Positions 1 to 9,996 of a DNA stretch of 18,298 nucleotides are shown here, in pieces. The notes beneath the pieces were generated by a model. That model was not told where the DNA came from. It saw only the letters and a list, made by a program, of their open reading frames with translations, and made no database searches. The translations under genes and the position numbers were made by a program. This stretch comes from Gryganskiella cystojenkinii. Lineage: Eukaryota > Mortierellomycota > Mortierellomycetes > Mortierellales > Mortierellaceae. The stretch spans positions 1-18,298 of the forward strand of contig JAAAIG010000779.1 of the NCBI GenBank assembly GCA_015852425.1, written 5' to 3'. Positions within the stretch are counted from its first letter, which is position 1. Each line of letters opens with the position of its first letter.

Positions 1-170
1 TTGTCTAGTATACATCACCGATCTACATTAGACTCAGCACACCTCTGATCTGGGTGAGGGTTTAGACTAGTCTCACCTCAACTTTCATATCAGACGGAGA
101 AAGGGATAAAAGATAAAAAACAGCAAACCACCTTCTCGCGAGAATTCAAGGCTTGGGAATAGCAGTCACT

Positions 171-176
171 TTTATT
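171..176 (-). promoter_or_regulatory. Polyadenylation signal AATAAA of PSO2
   Basis: Reads AATAAA on the minus strand, 19 bases past the PSO2 stop codon. The rest of the first 194 bases holds no gene that I can support. Confidence 0.55.
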
Positions 177-194
177 GACCCTCAACGCTTTTCA

Positions 195-2875
195 TCAAAT
201 CCAACCGATTCCTTGTCGACGTTCGTCCTCCCACCGACGAAACCACTCGTTCATCGCATGACGACCCTTCTCACTCCCAACGCCGACAGTTGGGATCACC
301 TTGAGAATGTTCAACGACCGAACAAAACCAGCAAGCTCATTAAAGCTTGAATGTTCCGAGTACGGAACGGGGTATATCTTGATCGTCTCGGAAGCGAAAC
401 TTGGTCGAAACTCCAACAGGGTCGAGCAAGACGAGGATGAGGTTGGATCAGGTGCCGCAGGTGCATCAAACGCATCACTGTCTGCGGCAGTCATCTTTTT
501 CGATCCTGTAAACGTCCAACCTGTCGGCCGAACTGCAATCAGTCTCGTAAATGTCGGAGCAAGCGTATCTAGGTAATCCTGTAGCCCAGCCTGGTTCATG
601 TCCTGACCCATATGCATCAAATGCACCTGAGCATCCAAAGGATTGCTTGTCAGCATACCTAAAAGCTCCTGGTCCTCTAGACAAGACAGGATCTCGAACT
701 TGGAAGGCTGAACAAAGACTTTACTATTGATCGCCTTTGCAATCGCCATCCAGACACGTTCCTTGCCAATCAGATAAGTGCCGACGCAGATTACAATCTT
801 GGATTTCTCCTCGGGCTCTTGCCATTTTTCCTTTGCCTTTTGAGCTTGCGAAGTCTTGACGGATAACGCAAGAAGCTTTTCACTGTTGCCGGACTCCTTT
901 TTCAACCATCGCTCCATGATGTTGACTTTTTTTTGTACGACAGGCATTGGTGGTTCGGGGGCTGCTGCTGTTGCTGCTGCGGGTAGGTTGTCTTCGTCAT
1001 ATCGAACACCGACCTCTTTACAAATGAGCCGTGCTGTTTCCCGAATCACGACATCCTGGGGCGGGAATGTATACCGAGGGTTGCTATAGGTCGTATCCAG
1101 GTACAGGATATCTATTGGGACATTCGGCGGTTGGCACAGAATTGGGTCGATCGACATGCCTGGGTTCGCTCGAAAATCGCCCGTGTGAAGATATCGTCTT
1201 TTAGGACTCTCGAGATCAAAGACAAAGAGAACCGACCCTGGACAATGGTTCGCATCCATGAGCCTAACCGTGATTCCTTGGACGACCGTGGGAACGTACA
1301 TGGGGAGTCGTTTGATGTATTTTGGGTTCACACGGAGTCGACTCTCGACAAGATTGGCGGTGATGCTGGAACAGTAGATAGGTCCTTGACTCCAGCTTGA
1401 TGTTAGCCCTCCGTAGTGGTCCGAATGGAAATGTGTGAGAAAGTAAGCCTCGCATTCTTCGACAGCGCCATAGCAGAAAGCATCAACAGTAAAGCTGGTA
1501 TCTAAATGGAAAAATAACGATTGCCGTCAATTACTAGGGACTCTCAACCTCTTTCCTTCGATTACTGGTGGACTATTAGTTGGTCAACAATTTTGTACCT
1601 GGCATTTTCTTGTAAAACGGACATGGTCGCGAAACTTTTGTCCTGGGCTGCCATTCAGACTTTTTCGGTACTACCTGTTTGACGGGTGCAAACTGTGGAG
1701 GACTGTCGGCACGTATGCTGCTCGGAATGCTTGGAATGTTGGATATTACGGATCGTATTGTGCCGACTATAGACGAAACGGTGCTCCCTATTGTCGATTG
1801 TTGTTCAAACGCAGTCGCCTCTGCCGCCTCTGGTGCTGGTGGTGGTGGGCTGTCCAAGCAACGGTTCACATGTGCATCGGGGGTCTAAATAGATACAATG
1901 GTCAATTATGCAGATTAGTCTCATGTCGAACAATTTGGTCCGTGTTATTGGAAAGCCGCTGTCCATAACACATACCATGGTGTCAAGTGTGCTGAGATCG
2001 ATCCCACAAACTGGGCAGGCGATATCGGGGACAATCGGTTGCTTCAGTAAGACCTCCTCTTCAAAGTCGTCCCATCCCTCGATTTCGTCAAGATCTAGTT
2101 CATCACAATCCTGAAGATCGATGTCGTTGTCTTCTTCCACCTGCTGTTGGCCCTCGTTGCAATCCGGGTCCACGTTGTCGTTCAAGGCTGGCTCGATTGT
2201 CAACTCTAGGGCTTCGACAGGGACAAAGGAAGTCTCAATCGTTACGACAGCTGAAGATATTTGAGCTTGTCCAGAAGTCCCGTCATCTTGTTGCTGTTGC
2301 TGTCGTTGCCGTTGCTCTGTGTTGCTTTGTAAGGTCGAGAGGTTCTGAAGATGCGCCGACTGCAAGAGCATCTCTGTTTGATGAACCTCATCATCGGTTT
2401 CCTTGGATGTTTCAGTGATGTCGAAGAACTCGGTACTCGCCTCTTGAGGATTATTCGTCTGATGCCCAAGAGCAGGTGGTGTTTCCTCACTGGGTGATAA
2501 TGATGAGTATGTAGATTGGTTCTCCTCGGGGCTCTCTTGCGGACTCTGGTTGGATGTTGCGGGCGGTGAAGGATATTGCTCTGTGATTGGAACATGGGTG
2601 TTGCTGTTGGTGCAGTCGGTGCTGTAGGTACTGCTGTTATTTTTGTCGTTCTCGGGGGTGGATCCGAGAGATTGAGGTCGTCGAAGGGAACGACGGGATG
2701 CTGTTGGGGGTGGTGGTCGGACGAGTCCTGGGCGTGGTTTCTTTAAATTAGGACCTGAAGCGGAGGATAGATGAATAGGCTCGACGAGGACATGCTTGCG
2801 CGAGGTAGGAGAAGTGGTGGGATTGTCTGGGTCGTCGTCTGTGATTCTGCTTCTTGTGCTTCTTCGAGTGTCCAT
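195..2875 (-). CDS. PSO2: PSO2/SNM1-type DNA interstrand crosslink repair nuclease (3 exons, 830 aa)
   Basis: Exons on the minus strand are 2875-1976, 1884-1599 and 1501-195; introns of 91 and 97 bp have GT-AG ends, and the joined frame stays open for 830 residues. Family role: a nuclear 5' exonuclease that clears DNA interstrand crosslinks. Visible parts: a disordered, acidic N-terminus with a Gln-rich patch near residues 188-196; a UBZ4 ubiquitin-binding zinc finger (C287, C290, H305, C309) split by intron 1; then the metallo-beta-lactamase domain with HFHSDH at 419-424, DANHCPG at 478-484, HTGDF at 501-505 and LDTTY near 530-534; and the beta-CASP/DRMBL part with CVGTYLIGKERV, VRPTGW and PYSEHSS (His near 779). 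About 70 low-complexity residues (roughly 560-630) are inserted inside the nuclease fold, where human SNM1A is much shorter. The start is the first ATG of the open frame. It is divergent from the 3479 gene. Family assignment is secure; orthology to SNM1A/Pso2 rather than SNM1B rests on the UBZ4 finger and overall layout. Confidence 0.95.
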
Positions 2876-3478
2876 ATGGAAGGAGGCGATCGTGTGTGTC
2901 GGATTGAGAACGGTGAAGGAGAAGGAAAGAGAAAGTCAAAAGCGAATTAATCCATGTTGTCTATTGTCAGAAAATAAATAAATGGGAGAACAAATGAAAT
3001 GTGGGTTGAAGAATGTTGCCACCATCTTTTTTTGGGGGTTTAATTTTATTTCTTTAAAACAAGGTCATGTGACTGTTTGTGAACAAACACAGAAGACTAA
3101 AGGTCAGGTTCTGACCAATTGCATCCAAGACACACTCGTGAGAGGATGAAGTCAGAGTTGCGCGTGTTCACTTTTTTGACCAACGAACCCTGCCTGGAGG
3201 CGCCAAGCTTGGCATCGTCCTTTTTTCTGGCTCTCTTTTTACTTCTGCGTGCTTTTCTTCACCTGTTACACACCTCCTTTTACACTTTTTCTTGGTAAGA
3301 ACGCACTTTTGGAGTTGCAGCACTGCTCTTCTTTGATCACGATTTGCAAGGAAAGCTGACAAAGATTCTCCGTCTTGACCCTTTTCCTCTCCCCCTTCTG
3401 ATTCAGTAGACCCAAAAAAAGGCTAACAAACCCCCCCCCCACAAAGTCCAGTTCTTCAGAAAGCAAAAAAAATCCATC
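2876..3478. promoter_or_regulatory. Divergent promoter region between PSO2 and the 142-aa gene
   Basis: About 600 bp without a supported ORF lie between two start codons pointing away from each other, so both promoters must be here. An E-box-like near-palindrome GTCATGTGAC lies at 3064-3073. The half next to the plus-strand gene is pyrimidine-rich, and a run of ten C lies at 3431-3440, about 40 bases before that gene's ATG. Transcription start sites cannot be placed from sequence alone. Confidence 0.6.
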
Positions 3479-3907
3479 ATGTCCAACAACCACAACTCTG
3501 TCTCGAACCCCTCGACCACAGCTCCAGCCACTGGCAGCATCGCCTCCAACGATCTGATCTTGGAGCCTCCTTCGTTGCAGGCAGACCCGGTTCGTTTCCG
3601 TATCGGTGGTTTCAAGGGTACTCTCACAACGACCATGCCCCCCGCCCCGTCTTCGCCCTCGGTCCCTTCCTCAGGCTCAGGTCAGGCTCCTGTCGTTGGT
3701 GACGTTGACGCCGATGAATCTACGACGGAAAATCGATCGAATGAACAAGCAGTTGCAGGAGAGAATGACGAGGATGATGAGGATGCCAAGATTCGAGCTG
3801 AACGTCGTCGACAATGGAAGGAAATGATCGACAATGGTGAGCTGGACCTCCAGGTCAAGCCAGGCAAGATCTACACCCTGCCAGTGGAGCGACCCAAGTT
3901 GATGTAG
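3479..3907 (+). CDS. Hypothetical protein, 142 aa, single exon
   Basis: I do not recognise this protein. The frame opens at an ATG preceded by a pyrimidine-rich leader and closes at TAG, with AATAAA 26 bases further on. Residues 1-50 are Ser/Thr/Asn-rich and contain a segment around FRIGGFKGTL; 50-100 are Pro/Ser then acidic (EDDEDA); the last 40 residues look structured, with a basic probable helix (KIRAERRRQWKEMID) followed by GELDLQVKPGK and the tail LPVERPKLM. No signal peptide, membrane segment or catalytic motif is visible. The charged, partly disordered make-up would suit a small adaptor or subunit of a nuclear or cytosolic complex, but that is a guess. Support for it being a real gene comes from its leader, the nearby poly(A) signal and protein-like composition at the C-terminus. 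Confidence 0.72.
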   Translation: MSNNHNSVSNPSTTAPATGSIASNDLILEPPSLQADPVRFRIGGFKGTLTTTMPPAPSSPSVPSSGSGQAPVVGDVDADESTTENRSNEQAVAGENDEDDEDAKIRAERRRQWKEMIDNGELDLQVKPGKIYTLPVERPKLM

Positions 3908-3933
3908 AAAGTATCTTTAATAATAATAGTAAT

Positions 3934-3939
3934 AATAAA
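3934..3939 (+). promoter_or_regulatory. Polyadenylation signal AATAAA of the 142-aa gene
   Basis: AATAAA lies 26 bases past the stop, at the end of an AT-rich run of TAA/TAG-like triplets. Confidence 0.5.
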
Positions 3940-4628
3940 ACCCACAAGAATGAGAAGGGGAAAGAGAAGGCAAAGGGAGGGGACACAGGATCAGCGAGGG
4001 AGACGGTCGGGATGGAGAGAACACCTTTTCCTTTGCAGTTTCAGTGGGCAAGCAGCGCTTTCGATGTCTGCGTCTGAATGAATCTTTCTTTTTGTTTTGC
4101 GTTGCGTTGCTCTCAAAGCCCCCAATTGAACAGAGAGCGATAAAGAGTGTTGATGTGGATGTCTTGCGTGAAGGGACACGAACCAACAAAAGTTCTGCGT
4201 TTGTGTGTTGCCGACACAACAAAAAAGCTCTGCCTCTCCTCAGCTCACTACGGCCACCTCCTCCACTCACTCAAGACGACGCGCGAGAGAGAGGAAAGAA
4301 CCAAGGACAAACCACGACGACTCTTTCTCCCTTTCTCTCCCCCTATCAGACCCGTTTTTCCCTTCTTTTCTTCCTTTCTGTCGTCTTCTTGACTTCTTGA
4401 CTCATCTCACCTCCCACTGCCTTCTTTCTTTCTTAATCTCTTTTCTTTTTTTGCAAATTCATACTTCTCTTTCCCTGATCCCTCTCTTCTTTTTTCTTGG
4501 TCCAAACTATACGAAACAAAGAGAAAAGAACCCCAGGTCTGACGAGCTTACTCTCAGGATCTACTCTACTCGACTCAACACCACCCTCAGCTCCACCTTC
4601 CCTTCCCCTGCCTATATTCATACCCACG
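3940..4628 (+). promoter_or_regulatory. Promoter and long pyrimidine-rich leader of the ANP32-like gene
   Basis: Nearly 700 bp without a supported gene. From about 4310 to 4620 the plus strand is strongly CT-rich (repeated TTTCTC/CTTCTT blocks), which is typical of fungal core promoters and 5' leaders. Open frames here rely on non-ATG starts and have low-complexity translations. There is no in-frame ATG upstream of 4629 in the open part of that frame, which supports 4629 as the start. Confidence 0.5.
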
Positions 4629-7205
4629 ATGGACCCTCAACTGATGCAACAGCTACGCGTCGACGATCCTATGGAGGAACCTGAGCTTAATCTCGATGGC
4701 CTGCCGATCAGCTCAATCCAGGTCCTTCTCGAACCCCCAAGCAGTGCACCTGAAGACGACGACGACGACTCGTTCTATTCACCCCTGGACCATTTCCAAA
4801 ACCTGGTCAAGTTGACCATGACCAACGCTCAGTGCCAGTCGCTCGAAGGGTTCCCACATCTGCCATTGTTGCAAACGGTGAGTTGGATTGACTGATTGAT
4901 TGATTGGACGCCCACAAAACAAACCAAAAAATTGACGAGGAAAAGGTGCAACACACAAGAAAAAGGGAGGGGGAAAAGTGAGAGAGAGAATTTGAAAAAG
5001 AAAATTCATTTTCTGTTCCTAAGAGGAGAGGGGTAATCAAACAAAAGGGCCACCCACGAAAAAGAAAAAAAAAAAAAAAGGGAAAGAAAGGGGAAGAGAT
5101 GAGAGCTTGGACTCTGACTTCACAGAATGACTCGCGGACGGGCGTACAAACCGGCTGCAAACACAAAAAAAAAAGCGCGATTTTTCCTGATTCAACTCCG
5201 TGCGATGCTCTTGTTTTTTTCTCTTCTCTCACTTTCGGACTGATATTCTTCCCACTTTTCTTCTCACAAGGTGGGGCAACGAAAGGATTGCGAGGCGAGT
5301 GGACAAAGAATTATGGTTGGAGGCTGACCTATTTTCTTTTTTATTATTTTATTATTTCCTGCTGTTCTATCTGATAGTTGTTGTTGGCCGACAACGACAT
5401 TTCGTCAGGATTCGAGGCATTGGCCGAGGCAGATTTGCAACAACTCATCCGACTGGATTTGACCGCTAACAAGATCTCGGACATTTCGGTGTTGAAGCCT
5501 CTGGTAAGTGGTGGGCTTGAATAATGAACAAACGAGGTGGTGATCGTCATCTTTTTGAGCTTCTTATGGCACATTTTTTTTTTTTTTTTTGATCGTCAGA
5601 AAATTAAAATTGAATATCCTCGACTTCTAATAGGACGCTTTGGAGAACTTGAAGTATCTTTACCTGGCCGAGAACGACATCGCGGACAAGGACAATTACC
5701 GTGCTGAGGTCTTTAAAATTCTTCCCCAATTGATCGCGGTGGACGGTCTCGTCAGGTAAACAATAGATGCAAAAAGATATGCCAAAAAAAAGGAAACTCC
5801 TCATAAAACCTCCTGGTAATTCATGTCTGTGTCTGTGTTTGTTCTCGGTTACTAACAATCGAAAACATCTTTTGGCATCACGGGGAACTATCTCTCTTTT
5901 TTTCCCCTCTTAACTCAAATAGGAACGGCACCGAGGTTGAGGAGCAAAGAGAATATGTTGCCACCTCCAGCGGTAACGAAGAGGCTCAATACAGTGATGT
6001 AAGTACCATTTCCGAAAAAAAGAGAGAGAGAGAGATCCTTTCAGGTGAAATGATATCCACTCACACATTCACTCTCTTCTACTTTTGTCGGTCGGCATAT
6101 CAAATAGGAGAGCGATGGCGGGGAAGAGGACGAGGCTGGCGTCCCAAGTCATGGCGGCAAATACCATGGAATCGAGGGCGAAGATGACGAGGACGACGAG
6201 GAAGCATATGATGACGAAGAAAACGAGGATGAATACGATCAAGGCCCGCAAGGAGGTCGTCGTCCTCAATTACAGCAACATGGTGACGAAAGCGAGGATA
6301 TTGATAGTGAGGACGAGGATGAAGAAGAGTACGACGATGAGGAGGTAAGGGCTGCCTGCCTTTTTTCGAAATTGTTTGTTTTCGCGCAGGCACTGAAATC
6401 GAGTGGCAAAGTGCTGAAATCGAGTGGCAATGTGCAACGGATCGCTTTTTCATATCAAGGACTTTTACTAACGCATATTTTCGCTATTCACATCCTTGTT
6501 ATCCCATAGCGCTATGACTCTGGTAGCGAATCCGAGAAGGAAAACAGGCCTCAGATGGGCGGCAAGACGACAGGGCCGTCTTCATCTCAAGGTGGTGAGA
6601 TAGATGACGATGATGAGCTGGAAGAGGACGAGGAAGACGATGAGGAAGAAGATGAGCATGAGCATGCTCCTCAGTCACAGCAGCAGCACCACCATCACCA
6701 CCACCACCAACAGCGACAACAACACTATCAATCCGGAGATGATGAAGAGGAGGACCTCGACGAGGATGAGGAAGAGGATGAGGAGGAAGATTTGGAGGAG
6801 GACGAAGAAGACGAAGAGGAGGAAGAGGAAGGGCCTGGACTTGCCTACCTCCTGACCGAGGATATCCCCAGTGACAATGATGAAGAGTTTGAGCCTACGA
6901 ACGAAGTTGAGGAGGAAAGTGAGATCGAGAGCTCGGACGAAGACGAGTACGGTGGTGCTTCCAAAGTCTCTGCCTCTACAACGAACGGCAGCCACCCTCC
7001 AAAGCGCCCACGGTCGCCACCCCCTCCAAACGGCGAAGGTGCTCTTGACTTTGACCATGGTCCTGGAATTCCCAACGATGGTTCTGCTACGGGGTTCGAT
7101 GTTGATGGTGAAGATGCCAATGGTTTCGGCATGGCCTCGTTCGATGGACCTGCCACCTTTGATGAAGAGTCGTCTGGACACGATTCCAAGCGTCAGCGTA
7201 CATAG
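4629..7205 (+). CDS. ANP32: ANP32-like leucine-rich acidic nuclear protein (6 exons, 501 aa)
   Basis: Exons 4629-4877, 5378-5503, 5634-5755, 5923-5998, 6108-6344 and 6510-7205; all introns are GT-AG and the joined frame is open to TAG. Residues about 55-165 form leucine-rich repeats matching the ANP32 pattern, with LPLLQT then LLLADNDISSGFEALAEADL, LDLTANKISDISVLKPL and LENLKYLYLAENDIADKDNYR, followed by the capping segment FKILPQLIAVDG. Family role: ANP32 proteins are nuclear acidic factors acting as histone chaperones and phosphatase/acetyltransferase regulators. The tail from about residue 190 to the end is dominated by Asp/Glu and is interrupted by a Gln/His run (residues 326-342, seven consecutive His). 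PPKRPRSPPP is a likely nuclear localisation signal, and the protein ends KRQRT. At 501 residues it is about twice the usual 250 because of this tail. Numerous S/T-acidic sites fit CK2 phosphorylation. It converges on the lyase gene downstream. Confidence 0.9.
4878..5377 (+). other. Long first intron (500 bp) of the ANP32-like gene
   Basis: Donor GTGAGT, acceptor CTGATAG; phase 0. It is several times longer than the gene's other introns (about 110-170 bp). Removal joins two halves of a leucine-rich repeat exactly (HLPLLQT|LLLADND), which supports the boundaries. It starts with GATT tetranucleotide repeats at 4886-4905 and holds purine-rich and poly-A stretches. I saw no snoRNA boxes or coding exon. 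Confidence 0.85.
6393..6430 (+). repeat. Tandem duplication inside intron 5 of the ANP32-like gene
   Basis: A 17-base unit, CTGAAATCGAGTGGCAA, occurs at 6393-6409 and again at 6414-6430 with a 21-base period. It is inside the 165-bp intron 6345-6509 and does not affect the coding frame. Confidence 0.85.
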
Positions 7206-7555
7206 TCGATAAGTTCTTTGTTCATTTTCTTTTGTTTGCTGCCTTTCTTCACTGTTTTAGCTTAATAGTCTTTATTTTCATGCCATACTGTACCCTCTTT
7301 GCCAAGAGCATTGTTGTTCAACCACACACTCGTCCAAACCTTTTTCGCTTTCCCCTTGCACCTTCTGCGCCTATTTTTGAAACGTCCAAACAAATATGAA
7401 ACGAAAACAAATATTCATGTTTTTATATTCTATCGTATGATGTTCTTTCGGAGGCTATATATGAGTAGATGGAATGGGGAATGCTTAAAAATGCTTTGTC
7501 GTGAACAAAAAGAGAGTGGAGCGTTTTTGGTGGTGGATGCGCTTTGCCTCGCTAT
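7206..7555. other. Convergent 3' region between ANP32-like and lyase genes
   Basis: These 350 bp separate the two stop codons of genes running toward each other, so both 3' UTRs must lie here and may overlap. I saw no AATAAA on either strand and no convincing ORF. Confidence 0.5.
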
Positions 7556-9665
7556 TTATGTGAGGCACCAGTGCCAGATCATGCCCTGACCACCACGATG
7601 ACCACCCTCAAAGAGCGTGCTCATATCACACATATAGGTTGAGATGGTCTTCAGCTCCCCAGCGACCATACGGGCCCGGATCTTGGGCTCCAGATAAGTG
7701 ATTGCGTCCATGTACTTTTCATCGCCCCAGATTGCATAAGCGATCTGAAGACACTTCAAGTAGTCCGCCATCTCATAGCCTTTGATGTTCTCCACAGGCT
7801 TACCATCGCCCTTCTTGAGTAAAAGCCAACCATCGCCGTTCTTGAGTGAATACGGCAACAGGAAATCAACAGCCTTCTTGATCGATTGACCCTCGGGACC
7901 CTCATAGTTCCACATATCGACTCCGACATCGTCACCCCAACGAGCCAAGGACATCAAGGCCTGCAAGTTAAAGACGGAATAGTACCAAGAGGTCTTTCGC
8001 GCCAATTCCTCGGGTTGACGACCATCGGATTTAATCTGATCATCGATGCGTGTCTTGAGAGCAGCTTGAGCGACTGCGCGGGCGTCCTCGACTCTTCCGA
8101 GGAAAAGATAGATGCCAATGACCTGGACGTCATAATAAGTACCGTGGTTGTTGTTGCCATTGCGTTCTTGCTTGGCGAGGATGGAGGTGTCGAGCCACTG
8201 GACGTATTTCTTGAACCAGTCCTGCAAAGATGGGATCAAATCCGTGGGCCAGGAAGGGTCCTGCTTGAGGTAGTGAAGAGCATCGAACACACTAAAAGGA
8301 CATAGCAAGATGTGGCAAGTGGCAAAAAGAAGGTTAGATAGAAGTAATTTTAGCTCTCAGGTTTCTTGATCTTTTTTTTTGTTGCCCTGCTCTATTTTTA
8401 TCTCTCTGTTTTGTGTGATCCAAGTGTTTATGGGAGAGCGCAAAACCACCCAAACACAGAATCATACACACCCACGCAAATTCATGAAAACCAGGGTTCG
8501 CTTTTCAAAAAAAAAAAAAAAAAAAGTATGGGAAAAGCGAAAGGCGACATTAAAAAACTTACCGGTAGATGGTAAAAAGATCCAGAACGCCAGTACGGAC
8601 ACCAAACTTCTTGCCCTTCTGAAGCGATCCATAGTTGATGTTGGGATTCATGTACGTCGCCTCGTCCAAGAACCATTCCCGAAGGCGGTACGCACACTTT
8701 TTAGAATAAGAAGAATCGCCCGTGAAATGATAGGCCATGCCCATCATATGGACCTCACGGATCATGGTCCGCAAGAGACGGTAATCCTTCACAGTCTCGA
8801 TCTCGGGGTTAACACTGCCGTCCTTGCGGTAATAAGGCAAACCACCAGGCTTGTCGAGGGAGGGCCAATAATATTTCGAAAGCGATAGGTAATCATGAAT
8901 GTCATTTGATGGCGCTGTCTGGTCCTTCAAGACCACAGAGTAAACGTCAGTCGACTTCAGGGCCAAATCGGCCTCCTTGACGATCAAGGCGACAGCATAA
9001 TCACGTTCACGGCGGTTGGCGGAAAGGAGCTGAGGGTACGTCGCAGGCGAGGCTAACCGGGCACGGGTGGCCTTTTCCAGGGGGGTCTCTTCTGTCAAGG
9101 GAACCGCTGTTGAACCTTCATCCGAATCGACCACATCGCCCTCATCGTCGACAGCTGGGTCGCCCTTGTTGTTACTGCTGTTACTTCCAGACTGGGGTTG
9201 CTGCTCCGCTTCCTCCTCCTCGGTGTCGTCAACGACGACTTCCTTTTGCATTTCCTCATCCTTCAATCCGTCATTGTTGTTTTTCTTGGCGTCCTCGATC
9301 GGGTCAAGATGGATTTGTTCAGGTACTTGTTTGTTGTTGTTGTTACGGTCATTGTCGTAACTGTTGTCGTAATGACCTCTGCCAGGGGCATTGTCACCCT
9401 TTGGGACCGATTCACTATAGGGATCGGTCTCGGGTCTGGATTGCAATGGGCCTCTACGGGTATGTTCTGGACCGGAGCCAAAGACAGTCGTAAGGGTGAT
9501 GTAGACAAAGAGGAGACCACCGGCACCGAGAATGACCTTGCGGAGAGTCCATCGACCGATTGCGGGACTCACAGCGGAATCAGGACCACCGACCAAGGGC
9601 TTGTCCTTGAACTGGGTATGAGAGGGCAGGACAGAGACAGAGTTAGGTCTCGTCTTTTTCATCAT
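7556..9665 (-). CDS. Membrane-anchored alginate-lyase-family polysaccharide lyase (2 exons, 612 aa)
   Basis: Exons on the minus strand are 9665-8563 and 8291-7556, with a 271-bp GT-AG intron joined through an Arg codon (residue 368). A short basic N-terminus precedes one hydrophobic segment (residues 43-62), giving a type II membrane or signal-anchor topology, then about 140 disordered acidic/Asn-rich residues. From about 200 on, the sequence follows the alginate_lyase family (alpha/alpha toroid) in order: HDYLSLSKYYWPSL, GLPYYRKDGSVNPE, YHFTGDSSYSKKCAYRLREW, MNPNINYGSLQKGKKFGVRTG, NNNHGTYYDVQ (N414-N416, H417) and a PEELARKTSWYYSVFNL block (Y471/Y472). The Asn-Asn-His and Tyr are the expected neutralising and catalytic residues. 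Family members cleave uronic-acid polymers by beta-elimination. Mucoromycota-type walls contain glucuronic-acid polymers, so a glucuronan-like substrate is more plausible than algal alginate; this is inference. The start is the first ATG, with a second ATG one codon later. Confidence 0.9.
8292..8562 (-). other. Intron of the lyase gene
   Basis: Donor GTAAGT, acceptor CCTTTTAG on the minus strand. It carries a 19-base homopolymer (A on plus, 8507-8525). Splicing restores IYR|VFDALHYL and rejoins the catalytic toroid. Confidence 0.85.
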
Positions 9666-9996
9666 GAGAGAAAGTATAAAAAAAGAGAGAGGGAAGAGTG
9701 AGGGAGGGAAAAAGCGATGGGATGGAGTGCTGTGAATGTGAAAAAAGAATGAACGAAAGAAAAGCGTTGTCTTGGTGAGATGAAGACCAAAAAAAATTTA
9801 AAAAAGGTCCCGTTCCCCTTGTTGGTTCGTCTGCCGTTAATTTTTTCTCAAATTAGGACGGTTGGACTGAGCTCCCCGTCATTTCCCCTACCCGTGCCAA
9901 ATCCCCCCCCTTTCTGTGACGTAGACATTACCTGGCATTGTTAAAGTTACAGATACTATTGTACAATTGGATGGTCTCTATGTTCTTTGCTTAGCC
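9666..9996 (-). promoter_or_regulatory. Lyase promoter / RED 3' region
   Basis: These 331 bp lie between two minus-strand genes: the 3' end of RED and the promoter of the lyase. AT homopolymers and a C-run near 9904-9910 are the only marked features, and no ORF is convincing. Confidence 0.45.

Noticed and set aside
4497..4628. In-frame N-terminal extension of the ANP32-like protein
   Set aside because: The apparent start at 4497 is TTG, not ATG. No in-frame ATG precedes 4629, and the extension is Pro/Ser leader-like sequence.
4205..4684. 159-aa open frame overlapping the start of the ANP32-like gene
   Set aside because: It begins at GTG, its translation is low-complexity from CT-rich leader DNA, and it overlaps exon 1 of a recognised gene in another frame.
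6675..7181. 168-aa hydrophobic minus-strand frame
   Set aside because: The leucine/valine-rich translation is the antisense of GAG/GAC acidic repeats in the ANP32 tail.
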